This document shows, piece after piece, positions 16,146-24,741 of a stretch of 42,299 nucleotides of DNA; within the stretch, counting starts at the first letter, position 1, and each line of letters opens with the position of its first letter. A model generated the notes under the pieces. The model was given only the letters and a program-made list of their open reading frames with translations. It was not told the origin of the DNA and ran no database searches. A program made the position numbers and the translations under genes. Where the stretch lies: NCBI GenBank assembly GCA_035623275.1, contig DASPTT010000056.1, forward strand, positions 1-42,299. The letters run 5' to 3'. The stretch is from DASPTT01 sp035623275. GTDB taxonomy: Bacteria > Actinomycetota > Acidimicrobiia > Acidimicrobiales > UBA8190.

Positions 16146-17363
16146 TCAGTCCAGGTCACGGACGCCGGCCTCGGGTTCGAGGAGGACCTTGACGGCCCCG
16201 GTTCGACGATGGTCGGCGATCGCCATGAACGCTTGGTCCCAGTCCGAGAGCGGGAACCGGTGGGTGATGAGTGGCGTGAGGTCGAGACCCCTCAGCGCGA
16301 AATCGAAGTAGTGCTCGAACGCATGCTTGCGCACCCCTTGGACGTCCTCGACGCCGAACGCATTGGACCCGATGACCCGCAACTCCTTGAAATACAACGG
16401 CGTCCACTCGAAGCGCCCCGGCGGTTCCACCCCGCTGATGACCAGGGCGCCGCCGGTGACGAGCAAGCGAAGGGATGTCTCGACCGTCTCGGTGCTGCCG
16501 ACCGTGTCGTAGACGACCCCTGGCCCGTCTTGGAGCCAGGCTCGCTTGCTCCACGGCACGAGCGCTGCGGTGCCGCAGCGCCGTGCCACCTCGTGCACGA
16601 GCGCGTCGGGCTGACAGGGCAGCACCGCGTGGGCGCCCATCTTGGTAGCGAGTGCGGCGCGCGCTCCGGGGCGGCACGCCACCCAGACCTCGGTCGTCGG
16701 GTGGAGCTGGCGCAGCCAGGCCACGGCGGCCAATGCCAATGTGCCCGATCCGTACACGAGCACCGGCAGGCCGGGCTCGGGAGGGTGCAGCAGGATCGAG
16801 CGCAACGACACGCTCGCCGGGTCCGCCAACACCGCCACCTCGTCGCTCACGTCGGCGGGAACCGCGAAGAGCTGTCCGTTGTGGGCGCAGAACCTCTCGG
16901 CGTGGGCCCCGGGAACCGCGGCGCAGTTGCCGAGGTGCAGGCCTGCGGACACAACGCCGCTCGTGAAGTTGCGACAGGACGGGTAGCGGCCCTCTGCGCA
17001 CGCGCGGCACGGGGGGTCGATGCCGCGGGGGCCGCACGAGAGCCAGGGATTGAGCACGACACGTCCGCCGGTGTCCGAGCGGCGAGCCACGGCTTCGTGC
17101 CCGAGGACATGGGGGAAGGACAGCATCGCCGTCAGAGGGTTGTCCCGCCTCCCGTTGAGGAAGATCTGTTTGGCATCGGAGCCGCAGATGCCGCTGACGA
17201 TCGTCTCGCAGACGACCCAGTCGGCGTTGGGGGGGCGGGGCTCGGGGACCTCTGCCAGGCGAACCGGGGCGAGGGGCGACACGAATGCCCGGGGGCTGAT
17301 CTCACCCCCGATCTTGGCGGCGGCCTCCCGTGCGAGGTTGTGTTCGAACAGCAACGCTCTCAC
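16146..17363 (-). CDS. Zinc-dependent MDR alcohol dehydrogenase
   Basis: A 405-residue medium-chain dehydrogenase. Catalytic zinc residues are Cys60 (GICGSD) and His89-Glu90 (GHE); structural zinc ligands are Cys110, Cys119, Cys122 and Cys130. The nucleotide-binding fold contains VLVYGSGTLALAAVAWL, with GSGTLA in place of the classical GxGxxG. An unusual N-terminus of about 45 residues precedes the GroES-like domain. The GTG start at 17363 coincides with the transcription start predicted from a TATCCT box (17375-17370), so the message should be leaderless. It could work with the neighbouring Gfo/Idh enzyme on one polyol or sugar acid; that link rests only on position. Confidence 0.9.
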   Translation of the reverse strand: MRALLFEHNLAREAAAKIGGEISPRAFVSPLAPVRLAEVPEPRPPNADWVVCETIVSGICGSDAKQIFLNGRRDNPLTAMLSFPHVLGHEAVARRSDTGGRVVLNPWLSCGPRGIDPPCRACAEGRYPSCRNFTSGVVSAGLHLGNCAAVPGAHAERFCAHNGQLFAVPADVSDEVAVLADPASVSLRSILLHPPEPGLPVLVYGSGTLALAAVAWLRQLHPTTEVWVACRPGARAALATKMGAHAVLPCQPDALVHEVARRCGTAALVPWSKRAWLQDGPGVVYDTVGSTETVETSLRLLVTGGALVISGVEPPGRFEWTPLYFKELRVIGSNAFGVEDVQGVRKHAFEHYFDFALRGLDLTPLITHRFPLSDWDQAFMAIADHRRTGAVKVLLEPEAGVRDLD

Positions 17364-17369
17364 AGGTCG

Positions 17370-17375
17370 AGGATA
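17370..17375 (-). promoter_or_regulatory. -10 box of the alcohol dehydrogenase gene (leaderless type)
   Basis: TATCCT on the minus strand. The position seven bases downstream is 17363, the first base of the GTG start codon. Confidence 0.55.
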
Positions 17376-17573
17376 TGGCGCGCAGCGTGCGATGGGAACC
17401 GGTGGCTGCGGGGTGACGGACGGGAGGGCTCCGGCGATGGTCGATCGGTTGTCGCGGCCAATCGCCGTGCTCCTGGGAGCACCGACGCCCGGCGCTCGTC
17501 AAGGTGTCGCGTCGCCGCTAGCTTGGGTGCCGCTCGGCCTCGTCGGCGGACGAGCCCGGGTAACGGGGGAGGC

Positions 17574-18845
17574 ATGGGGGGGCAAGGATCGACGCGCGTG
17601 GCCCGGGAGCTCGCCGGGCTGGTCCGGGGCGCTGCGCGCGCGGGACTTCGGAGCCTCGGTGACCACGGGGGCTTCGTTGCCGCCCGCCTGGGCCCGGTGG
17701 GCCGAGCTGCGGGCTTCTACGTCAATGCCTGGGAGCGGTGGCTCACGCCGGTCCGGGAGCGCACCGGAGGCCCGGTTCCGTTCCCCAGTCCCGCCCTGGC
17801 CCTCGGGGCGCTGGCGGACGAATCCCTGCTGAGCGCGGCCCGCCTGGTGCGTCGGCCCCTGGCGCCCGAGCAGTACGGTCGCATCCGCGCCGAGGTGGCC
17901 GAGGCCATCGAGCTCTTCGGCCGACAGGGCTGGCTCGACGACCCCTCGGCCTACTTCCCTCCCCCCCCACCCGCCGAGCCCAGGATCCGGCGGACCCGCC
18001 TGCTGCTCGGCCTCGGGTTCGAGCGCTTCGAGTTCGACAGCGACTACGACCCTCATCCCGGCGAGCCCGGCCGGGCGCGCTGGCTGGCCCACGGCCCCAA
18101 TCGGACCGCACACGCCTGGGTGCTGCGCCATCGCACCCCCCGACCCTGGCTGGTGGGCTTCCACGGCGCGGGGATGGGGTACCCGCGAGCCGACCTCTTT
18201 GCCTTCCAGGCGGCCTGGCTGCACCACGTCCTGGGCCTCAACCTCGCATTCCCGACCATGCCCCTCCACGGGCCGCGCCGGAGCGGGAAGCTCCCCAGCG
18301 TCGGGTTCCCGAACGACGACCTCCTCGACACGGTCCACGGGGTCGCCCAGGCCGTGTGGGACACCCGGCGCCTGGTGGGTTGGATCCGACTCCACGACCA
18401 CGACGAGGTGGGCCTCTTCGGGCTGTCGCTGGGCGGCTACACGGCCGCGGTCGTGGCGGGCACCGAACGCGACCTCTCGTGTGTCATCGCCGGTGTCCCG
18501 GCCGCCGACTTCGCGGAGCTCTTCGAGCGCCACGCCCCGCCGGCCTTCCGCCGCCTGCCCGAGTTCGCGGAGCTGACCGACGGGGCTCGCGTCGTCCACC
18601 GGGTCGTCTCCCCGCTGGCCCTTCCCCCACAGGTGGCGCTCGATCGACGGTTCATCTTCGCGGGGCTCGCCGACCGCCTCGTCCACCCGAACCGCCAGGT
18701 GCGCGCCCTGTGGGAGCACTGGCAGGAGCCCTCCATCCATTGGTTCGAGGGCAGCCACATCGGGTTCTTGTGGTCGGGGGCGGTCCGAGACTTCGTCCAC
18801 CGGGCCCTCGCCGTGTCGGGGATGGTGCACTCCGACGCTGCATGA
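17574..18845 (+). CDS. Alpha/beta hydrolase
   Basis: A 423-residue serine hydrolase. The first about 190 residues are an N-terminal region of unknown role with a proline run (FPPPPPAEP); the hydrolase core follows. It has an oxyanion-hole type HGAGMGYPRAD, the nucleophile elbow GLSLGGY, the acid in AGLADRLVHPNRQ, and the base in EGSHIGFLW, so the Ser-Asp-His triad is complete. The ATG at 17574 is preceded directly by GGGGGAGG, rather close for a ribosome site. No membrane segment or clear signal peptide is seen. It converges on the acyltransferase gene. An esterase or lipase role would fit the lipid genes nearby, but the substrate is unknown. Confidence 0.85.
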   Translation: MGGQGSTRVARELAGLVRGAARAGLRSLGDHGGFVAARLGPVGRAAGFYVNAWERWLTPVRERTGGPVPFPSPALALGALADESLLSAARLVRRPLAPEQYGRIRAEVAEAIELFGRQGWLDDPSAYFPPPPPAEPRIRRTRLLLGLGFERFEFDSDYDPHPGEPGRARWLAHGPNRTAHAWVLRHRTPRPWLVGFHGAGMGYPRADLFAFQAAWLHHVLGLNLAFPTMPLHGPRRSGKLPSVGFPNDDLLDTVHGVAQAVWDTRRLVGWIRLHDHDEVGLFGLSLGGYTAAVVAGTERDLSCVIAGVPAADFAELFERHAPPAFRRLPEFAELTDGARVVHRVVSPLALPPQVALDRRFIFAGLADRLVHPNRQVRALWEHWQEPSIHWFEGSHIGFLWSGAVRDFVHRALAVSGMVHSDAA

Positions 18846-18897
18846 GGACACCTTCTGGTGGTCGCCCTCCCGCCAAACCGTCAGCCCGGGGATCCCG

Positions 18898-19848
18898 TCA
18901 GGCGGCGGGGACCTCGAGATGCGACGGCCCACTCTGCAGGAGGTGCGTGACGCCTCGCAACAGGGGATGGGGGTGCTCGGCGTGCAATCGGTCGAGGGTC
19001 ACCTGCATGAGATCTGTGATCTCGCGATAGCAACGCTCCACGGCTTCCTCGTTGTCCGCTCCCTCGGGCCCGATGGTCGTCCAGTCGAGGGCCGGAAGGA
19101 ACTCGACGGTGATCGCCGCCGGGAGAGGGAGCGGAGGAGTGAGGACGGACGTGACGCCGAACGGTGGGCCGAGCAAGATCGGGAACACCTTGATGCGCAG
19201 GCGGTCCAGGCCGAGAACGTGAGCCAAGCGCTCACCGCGTGAGAGGATCACCACCGTGTGATGCGCCCCGTAGGCGACAACGGGGACGACGGGAACCTGC
19301 GCACGCAGCGCGAGCTTCACGAACCCGCGGTGGTCGCCGAACTCGACGCGGTCGCGCTCGGACCAGGGTCGGCAGGCCTCGTAGTCCCCACCGGGATAGA
19401 CGAGGACGAGGGCACCCTGGGCAAGGGCGGCTTCGGCCTGCTCGTGTCCGGCCGGTATCGCCCCGAGCCCCCGCAGGACCCGTTCGATCCCGGGGATGGC
19501 GAAGAGAAGGTCGTAGGCGAGCCCGTAGAAGGGCTGCTCGAGGCCGCGCCTTCGCACGACGGACAGACCGGTGATCCAGACGTCGGGCATGTAGAAGAGT
19601 CCCGAGTGGTTGCCGACAAGCAGGACCGGTCCCTGTCGGGGGACGTGCTCGATGCCGCGTACCTCGGGAAAGAAGAAACCTGCGTACCGTTCGCCGGTGC
19701 CGATCATGCGGTGGATGAGTTCGTTGTCACGGCGGAACCAGGGAACGGATAGCTCGTGCTCGATCCGATGGCCGAGGAACGAGACGAGCGGCGAAAGCAG
19801 ACCGCCCGGTCGCCCTGGCACTGCATTCCCGGTCGTCCCTCCGGCCAT
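18898..19848 (-). CDS. MGAT-like lysophospholipid/glycerolipid acyltransferase
   Basis: A 316-residue acyltransferase of the PlsC superfamily. The catalytic region is LLVGNHSGLFYMPDVW, with the His and a downstream Asp spaced wider than the NHxxxxD of PlsC, as in the MGAT-like branch. The acyl-acceptor motif is VYPGGDYEACRPWSERD. A hydrophobic stretch FVKLALRAQVPVVPVVAYGA follows, typical of membrane-associated members. The ATG at 19848 gives an N-terminal lead of about 50 residues; the ATG of MIGTGERYAG further in is a possible alternative. Members of this branch probably acylate glycerolipids, consistent with the WS/DGAT gene in the same block. Confidence 0.85.
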   Translation of the reverse strand: MAGGTTGNAVPGRPGGLLSPLVSFLGHRIEHELSVPWFRRDNELIHRMIGTGERYAGFFFPEVRGIEHVPRQGPVLLVGNHSGLFYMPDVWITGLSVVRRRGLEQPFYGLAYDLLFAIPGIERVLRGLGAIPAGHEQAEAALAQGALVLVYPGGDYEACRPWSERDRVEFGDHRGFVKLALRAQVPVVPVVAYGAHHTVVILSRGERLAHVLGLDRLRIKVFPILLGPPFGVTSVLTPPLPLPAAITVEFLPALDWTTIGPEGADNEEAVERCYREITDLMQVTLDRLHAEHPHPLLRGVTHLLQSGPSHLEVPAA

Positions 19849-19940
19849 AGCGACCCCCGGCCGAATCGCCTCCCAGAATTGGTTCTCGCGCCCCCGGGGC
19901 GCCCTCGATAGGGCCCTTTGGCCCCGGTCTCCGAGCCTGT

Positions 19941-20002
19941 CGGGCGATGATCGCCCGCCGCCCGGGCGATCACCGCCCGGGCGATCACCGCCCGGGCGAT
20001 CA
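19941..20002. repeat. 15-bp tandem repeat and inverted repeat at the 3' end of the DHFR-like gene
   Basis: CCGCCCGGGCGATCA occurs three times perfectly (19958-19972, 19973-19987, 19988-20002). The last TCA is the stop codon of the minus-strand reductase gene, and each copy carries the same potential stop. Just beyond lies the inverted repeat CGGGCGAT-G-ATCGCCCG (19941-19957). Together they can fold into alternative GC-rich hairpins and might act as a terminator. Confidence 0.85.
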
Positions 20003-20596
20003 CCGCCGCACGCGGTAGTCGATGAACGTCGCGTAGGGCGACTGGTGGACGCCGAGGTGCTCGAGCTCGACGGACTCGGTGAATCCCTCGAAGAGCCGCT
20101 TGCCTCCGCCGAGGATGAGCGGCGCCACGATGATCGACAGCTCGTCGAGCATGCCGGCCGCAAGGGCCTGGCGGATGATCTGCGCGCCGCCCATGACGTG
20201 GACCTGCTTGTCCCCCGCCGCCGCCCGCGCCCGCTCGACGGCCTCGTCGAGCGCGCCGACGAAGACGAAGTCGTCGCCCGGCGGCTGCTCCTGCGGCCGG
20301 TGGGTGACGATGAAGAACGGCAACCCCCAGGGGTTGACGTCCCCCCAGTGCCCCGCCGCCTCGTAGGTGCCACGGCCGGCGACGACCGCACCGTTGCGGC
20401 CCATCACCTCCTCCATCCAGGCCTTGTCCTCCCCGGTCGCCTCGCCGCGCTCTGGCGAGTCGTAGCGCCACGGCCCTCCGAACACCCAGTAGTGCAGGCG
20501 CTCACCACCGAGCCCGAGGCCCCGGCCGGGGCCGTCGTCGGGCCCCGTGACGTACCCGTCCACCGACACTGTGATCCCGGCGACCACCTTGCCCAT
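20000..20596 (-). CDS. RibD C-terminal/dihydrofolate-reductase-like protein
   Basis: A 198-residue NADPH-dependent reductase-like protein. It begins MGKVVAGITVSVDGYVTGPD, the usual start of this family, followed by GAVVAGRGTYEAAGHWGD, HVMGGAQIIRQALAAG and the C-terminal ELSIIVAPLILGGGKRLF. The resemblance is to stand-alone RibD_C-domain proteins such as YwjB rather than true FolA; the reaction is not established. The ATG at 20596 was chosen because AAGGAGG stands six bases ahead of it; GTG one codon earlier is the alternative. It follows egtD by 28 bases and is probably the last gene of that unit. Confidence 0.85.
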   Translation of the reverse strand: MGKVVAGITVSVDGYVTGPDDGPGRGLGLGGERLHYWVFGGPWRYDSPERGEATGEDKAWMEEVMGRNGAVVAGRGTYEAAGHWGDVNPWGLPFFIVTHRPQEQPPGDDFVFVGALDEAVERARAAAGDKQVHVMGGAQIIRQALAAGMLDELSIIVAPLILGGGKRLFEGFTESVELEHLGVHQSPYATFIDYRVRR

Positions 20597-20624
20597 CACG
20601 CCCCTCCTTTCCCGCGGCCGCAGC

Positions 20625-21623
20625 TCAGCAGTAGGGCGTGGCCAGCGTGAGCAGGAACCCCTCGGGGTCCTCCCACATCGCCGTGGTCAAGAAGCCGGCC
20701 TCGTAGAGCTCGGCCTCGAACCCCTCACGGGTGAACTTGGCGCTGATCTCGGTGTGGATGTCCTCGCCGTCGGCGAACTCGATCTCGAGCTCCAGGGCCT
20801 CGATCCGCACGGTCTGCTCCGCCGTGGAGCGCAGGCGCATCTCCATCCAGGACTCCGCGTCGTTCCACCGGGCGACGTGGGTGAAGCGCTCGACGGCGAA
20901 GTCCGCCCTGAGCTCGCGGTTGAGCACGTGCAGGACGTTGCGGTTGAACTCGGCGGTCACCCCGGCGGCGTCGTCGTAGGCAGCCACCAGTCGCGCCTTG
21001 TCCTTGACCAGGTCGGTGCCGATCACCAGGGTGTCCTCACTGGTCATCACGCAGTCGAGGTCGAAGAAGAACCGCTTGCGTTGCGCCGGGTCCAGGTTGC
21101 CAAGGGTGCTGCCGAGGAACGCCACCGCCCGCCGGCCCCCGACGGGGATCCTTTCCAGATGGCGGTGGAAGTCACCGACCACGGCGTGCACGGCGAGCCC
21201 GTCGTACTCGTCGACGAGCATCTTCGCGGCGCCCCAGATCGTCGTGTCGCTCACGTCGAAGGGCACGAACCGGCCGAGGGTGCCCTCGGCGTGCATGGCG
21301 TCGAGCAGGACCCGCGACTTGTCGCAGGTGCCGGCCCCGAGCTCGACCAGGGTGTCGGCGCGGCTCACGGTGGCGAACTCGTGGGCGTGGTGCTCGAGCA
21401 GCCGGCGCTCGGCGCGGGTCAGGTAGTACTCCGGCAACCGGGTGATCTCGTCGAACAGGGCGCTGCCGCGTTCGTCGTAGAACCACACCGGCGGCAGAGA
21501 CTTCTGCGGCGCGCTGAGGCCGGCGCGTACGTCCCGCTCGAGGGATCCACGGAGGTCGTCCTCGGTGAGGTGCACCTCGATCGTCGGGTTGTCGGCCACC
21601 GGTGGCACTCGGGCGTCCGTCAT
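20625..21623 (-). CDS. egtD: L-histidine N-alpha-methyltransferase EgtD
   Basis: Transfers three methyl groups from S-adenosylmethionine to histidine, giving hercynine, the first step of ergothioneine synthesis. The 332 residues match EgtD in length and motifs: PPVWFYDERGSALFDEIT near residue 45, LPEYYLTRAE, the SAM-binding LVELGAGTCDKSR (92-104), FLGSTLGNLDP, and a C-terminal EMRLRSTAEQTVRI region with ISAKFTREGF. The ATG at 21623 lies 14 bases after the egtB stop. Methyltransferase and sulfoxide synthase are therefore made together. Confidence 0.96.
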   Translation of the reverse strand: MTDARVPPVADNPTIEVHLTEDDLRGSLERDVRAGLSAPQKSLPPVWFYDERGSALFDEITRLPEYYLTRAERRLLEHHAHEFATVSRADTLVELGAGTCDKSRVLLDAMHAEGTLGRFVPFDVSDTTIWGAAKMLVDEYDGLAVHAVVGDFHRHLERIPVGGRRAVAFLGSTLGNLDPAQRKRFFFDLDCVMTSEDTLVIGTDLVKDKARLVAAYDDAAGVTAEFNRNVLHVLNRELRADFAVERFTHVARWNDAESWMEMRLRSTAEQTVRIEALELEIEFADGEDIHTEISAKFTREGFEAELYEAGFLTTAMWEDPEGFLLTLATPYC

Positions 21624-21637
21624 CGCCGTGCCCCCGT

Positions 21638-22915
21638 TCAGCCGTCCATGGCGACCCGCAGGCCGCCGAACGCCCATCGCGCGGAGGGAGGAAAGAAGTT
21701 GCGGTAGCTGGCCCGGACGTGGTCCTCGGGCGTCACGCAGCACCCGCCGCGCAGCACGTACTGGCCGACCATGAACTTGCCGTTGTACTCGCCGACCGCG
21801 CCGGCGGCGGGGTGGAAGCCCGGATAGGGGCTGTAGGCGCTGGCGGTCCACTGCCAGACCTCGCCGAAGAGGGAGTGCGCCGCCTCCGCACGCGGGTGCA
21901 GCGCCCACGAGCCGAGGAGCCCGCCCGACGATCCGGGCGGCGTGTCCTCGACCGCGGCCAGCGCCTCCCATTCCGCCTCGGTGGGCAGCCGCCCGCCGGC
22001 CCAGCGCGCGTAGGCGTCGGCCTCGTAGTAGCTGACGTGGACGACGGGCTCGCGTGGTTCCACCGGGCGTTCACCGCTGAGGGTGAAGACGCGCCAGTCC
22101 CCGTCGTCCCGCCGCCAGTACAGGGGTGCCTCCCAGCCCTCGGCGCCGACGGTGGCCCACCCGTCCGACAGCCACAGCTCCGGCCGCTCGTAGCCGCCGT
22201 CGTCCATGAACGCCAGCCAGTCGCCGCAGGTCACGAGGCCCGAGGACAGCGCGAAGGGCTCGAGGTAGGTGGCGTGGCGGGGGAATTCGTTGTCGAACCC
22301 GAAGCCGGTGCCCTGGTGGCCGATCTCGACCAGCCCGCCGTCGTGGACGATCCAGCCGGTGGTGGCCGGCCGGGCCCCCTCGCCGCCAGCGCCGGCATCG
22401 ACCCCCTTGTCGGGGACGTACGCGGGGTTGACCGGGTTGCACGACAGCACGTGCTTGATGTCCATGAGGAGCAGCTCCTGGTGCTGCTGCTCGTGGTGCT
22501 GCCCGAGCTCGACGAGCATGGCGGCGTCGCCGGGGATCGGCCCCGCGTCGAGCAGCTGCAGCATCGCCTCGTCGACGCGCTCGCGATAGAGCGACACCTC
22601 GGCGATGCCCGGCCGGGTCACGACGCCGCGTCGCGGGCGCGGGTAGCGGTCACCGACCGCCTCGTAGTACGAGTTGAACAGGAACCGGTAGACGGGGTGG
22701 TGCACCTCGTACCCGGCCATGAAGGGCTCGAGCACGAAGATCTCGAAGAACCACGTGGTGTGGGCCCGGTGCCACTTGGTCGGGCTCACGTCCGGCATGG
22801 ACTGCACGGTCTGGTCCTCGGCCGACAACGGCGCCGCCAGGTCCTCGGTCAGTGCGCGGACCCGCAGGTAGCCGGATCGGAGCGCCTCGGCGTCCCATGT
22901 GGTCGTGTCAGCCAC
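21638..22915 (-). CDS. egtB: Ergothioneine sulfoxide synthase EgtB
   Basis: Iron enzyme that joins hercynine to a thiol and oxygen to form the C-S bond of ergothioneine. The 425 residues hold an N-terminal DinB-like domain with the three-His iron site: one His in KWHRAHTTWFFE (about 52) and two in HHEQQHQE (141 and 145). A C-terminal FGE-sulfatase domain contains RLPTEAEWEALA, EVWQWTASAYSPYPGF and YRNFFPPSARWAFGGLR. No egtA, egtC or egtE accompanies it, so it may take cysteine directly rather than gamma-glutamylcysteine. GTG at 22915 is preceded by a G-rich Shine-Dalgarno tract and by a TAGCCT box about 30 bases upstream. Confidence 0.94.
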   Translation of the reverse strand: MADTTTWDAEALRSGYLRVRALTEDLAAPLSAEDQTVQSMPDVSPTKWHRAHTTWFFEIFVLEPFMAGYEVHHPVYRFLFNSYYEAVGDRYPRPRRGVVTRPGIAEVSLYRERVDEAMLQLLDAGPIPGDAAMLVELGQHHEQQHQELLLMDIKHVLSCNPVNPAYVPDKGVDAGAGGEGARPATTGWIVHDGGLVEIGHQGTGFGFDNEFPRHATYLEPFALSSGLVTCGDWLAFMDDGGYERPELWLSDGWATVGAEGWEAPLYWRRDDGDWRVFTLSGERPVEPREPVVHVSYYEADAYARWAGGRLPTEAEWEALAAVEDTPPGSSGGLLGSWALHPRAEAAHSLFGEVWQWTASAYSPYPGFHPAAGAVGEYNGKFMVGQYVLRGGCCVTPEDHVRASYRNFFPPSARWAFGGLRVAMDG

Positions 22916-23005
22916 GGCGCCCCCTCAGGTCGCGCACCTTGACAGGCTATGGGCCGGGTGTCGCCTCCCGCGCGCGAGCCCGTCGATCGGTCCGCCGTGC
23001 CCGTT

Positions 23006-23596
23006 CTACCCGGTTTCGGCTCTGCCCCGTTCGTCGAACTCGAACCCGAGGTCCGGCGCGCCGAGCAGGGCCCGGAAGGGCACGCCCTCGCCCCTGAGCA
23101 GCTCGCCCGCCGCACCGCCCCGGTCCACGATCGCCACGGCCAGGATCACCTCGGCGCCCACTGCCCGCACCGCGTCGACCGCTTGGAGCAGCGACGTCCC
23201 CCGGGTGACGGTGTCCTCGGTCACCACCACCCGGTCCTCGGGATCCAGGGCCCCGGCGATCCGGCCACCGGAACCATGGTCCTTGGCCTCCTTGCGCACC
23301 GAGAAGGCCTTGAGCGCCCGGCCCCGCGCCGCCGCCACCCCGGCCGTCACGAACGCCACGGGGTCCGCCCCCATGGTCAGCCCACCGATGGCGGTGGCGT
23401 CCGCGGGCATCACGGCCAGCAGGGCGTCGGCCACGAGCAGCATCCCGCCCGGACGGCACACGGTCTGCTTGGAGTCGATGAACCAGGTCGAGCGGCGCCC
23501 CGACTTGAGCACGAAGTCACCGGTGCGCACCGAGTGCTCGAGCAGGTGGGCGCGCAGCGCCGCCAGCGTGGCCGGGTCCGGGTCCAGGCGCGTCAC
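23006..23596 (-). CDS. pyrE: Orotate phosphoribosyltransferase
   Basis: Converts orotate and PRPP to orotidine monophosphate in pyrimidine synthesis. The 196 residues include the mobile-loop segment FSVRKEAKDHGSGGRIAG, with the catalytic Lys, and the PRPP-binding strand RVVVTEDTVTRGTS. FVLKSGRRSTWFIDSKQ near residue 28 is the N-terminal substrate region. The gene follows purM with a 13-base gap and precedes egtB by 90 bases, so a pyrimidine gene sits at the end of the purine gene run. The C-terminus is slightly short but no core element is missing. Confidence 0.95.
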   Translation of the reverse strand: MTRLDPDPATLAALRAHLLEHSVRTGDFVLKSGRRSTWFIDSKQTVCRPGGMLLVADALLAVMPADATAIGGLTMGADPVAFVTAGVAAARGRALKAFSVRKEAKDHGSGGRIAGALDPEDRVVVTEDTVTRGTSLLQAVDAVRAVGAEVILAVAIVDRGGAAGELLRGEGVPFRALLGAPDLGFEFDERGRAETG

Positions 23597-23609
23597 GATC
23601 GCCTCCCGC

Positions 23610-24740
23610 TCACGAACGCCCTCCCGGTGCCAACGTGACCCGTCCCGTGCCCCGGGCCACCGAGCCCACCACGCTCCCCCGTCGCCCGGCCGCGGCCAGG
23701 GCCTCGATCACGGGTTCCACGGCGTCGGCGGCGACAGCCAGGATCATGCCGAGGCCGAGGTTGAAGACCCGCGCCATCTCGTCGTCGGCCACGTCGCCGA
23801 GGCGCTGGATCTCCTCGAAGATCCTGGGTCGCGCCCAGGTCCCGTCGACCACGGCGTCGCAGCCCGTGGGGAGGATCCGGCTGAGGTTGCCGGGGATCCC
23901 CCCGCCGGTGATGTGGGCGGCCGCGTGCACGGCACCACTGCTCGCGGCTCCGCTCGCCGCTCCGCTCGCGGCTCCGCTCGCCGCCCCGCCGCCGGCGCGG
24001 AGCGCGGCAAGCACCGCCGGCGCGTAGATCACCGACGGCAGGAGCAGCTCGTCCGCCAGCGTGTGCCCGGCGCCTTCCCAGGCGGGATCGTCCAGCGACC
24101 GGCCGGCGCGCTCGAGCAGCACGTGGCGGGCCAGGGTGTAGCCGTTGGACCGCAGGTTCGGCGAGGCCAGCCCCACCAGCACGTCGCCGGCCGCAACGCG
24201 GGCCGGGCCGAGGGACGCGTCGCGCTCGACGACGCCCACGGCGAAGCCGGCGAGGTCGAATTCGCCCGGGGCCATGGCACCGGGGTGCTCCGCCATCTCG
24301 CCGCCGAGCAGCGCGCAGCCGGCCTGCCGGCACCCCTCGGCGACGCCGGCGACCAGCGACTCCATCTGCCCTGCGTCGAGCTTGCCGGTGGCCACGTAGT
24401 CGAGGAGGAACAGCGGCTCCGCCCCCACGCACACGATGTCGTCGACGCACATGGCCACCAGGTCGATGCCGATGGTGTCCAAGCGCCCGGCCGCCTGGGC
24501 GACGATCGCCTTGGTGCCCACCCCGTCGGTCGACGCCACGAGGACCGGCCGGCGAAAGCGGGCCGGGTCGAAGGCGAAGCTCCCGCCGAAGCCGCCGATG
24601 CCGCCGAGCACCTCGGGCCGGGCCGTGGTGGCCACGATGTCGCGGATGCGCTCGACCGCTTCGTCCCCGGCCGCGATGTCGACCCCGGCGCCGGCGTAGG
24701 TGGCGCCGGGCCGGGACGGGGACGGTGACCCCCCGGCCAT
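23610..24740 (-). CDS. purM: Phosphoribosylformylglycinamidine cyclo-ligase (AIR synthetase)
   Basis: Closes FGAM to aminoimidazole ribotide using ATP. The 376-residue protein has the ATP-loop STDGVGTKAIVAQ, the DLVAMCVDDIVCVGAEPLFLLDY core, GGEMAEHPGAM, ASPNLRSNGYTLAR and AHITGGGIPGNLSRILP. Just before AHITGGG it carries an extra Gly/Ala/Ser segment in which Gly-Ala-Ala-Ser recurs four times; it is encoded by a 12-bp tandem repeat and lengthens a surface loop. The ATG at 24740 begins one base after the purF stop. Confidence 0.96.
   Translation of the reverse strand: MAGGSPSPSRPGATYAGAGVDIAAGDEAVERIRDIVATTARPEVLGGIGGFGGSFAFDPARFRRPVLVASTDGVGTKAIVAQAAGRLDTIGIDLVAMCVDDIVCVGAEPLFLLDYVATGKLDAGQMESLVAGVAEGCRQAGCALLGGEMAEHPGAMAPGEFDLAGFAVGVVERDASLGPARVAAGDVLVGLASPNLRSNGYTLARHVLLERAGRSLDDPAWEGAGHTLADELLLPSVIYAPAVLAALRAGGGAASGAASGAASGAASSGAVHAAAHITGGGIPGNLSRILPTGCDAVVDGTWARPRIFEEIQRLGDVADDEMARVFNLGLGMILAVAADAVEPVIEALAAAGRRGSVVGSVARGTGRVTLAPGGRS
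23940..23987 (-). repeat. 12-bp tandem repeat inside purM
   Basis: Four units read on the plus strand GCTCGCGGCTCC, GCTCGCCGCTCC, GCTCGCGGCTCC and GCTCGCCGCCCC. The length is a multiple of three, so the reading frame is kept; it encodes an Ala-rich loop. Confidence 0.9.
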
Positions 24741-24741
24741 G

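Noticed and set aside
9763..19848. Integrated genomic island with an attachment site in tRNA-Phe
   Set aside because: No integrase, no transposase and no visible duplicate of a tRNA 3' end were found. The accessory block stays an inference from gene content.
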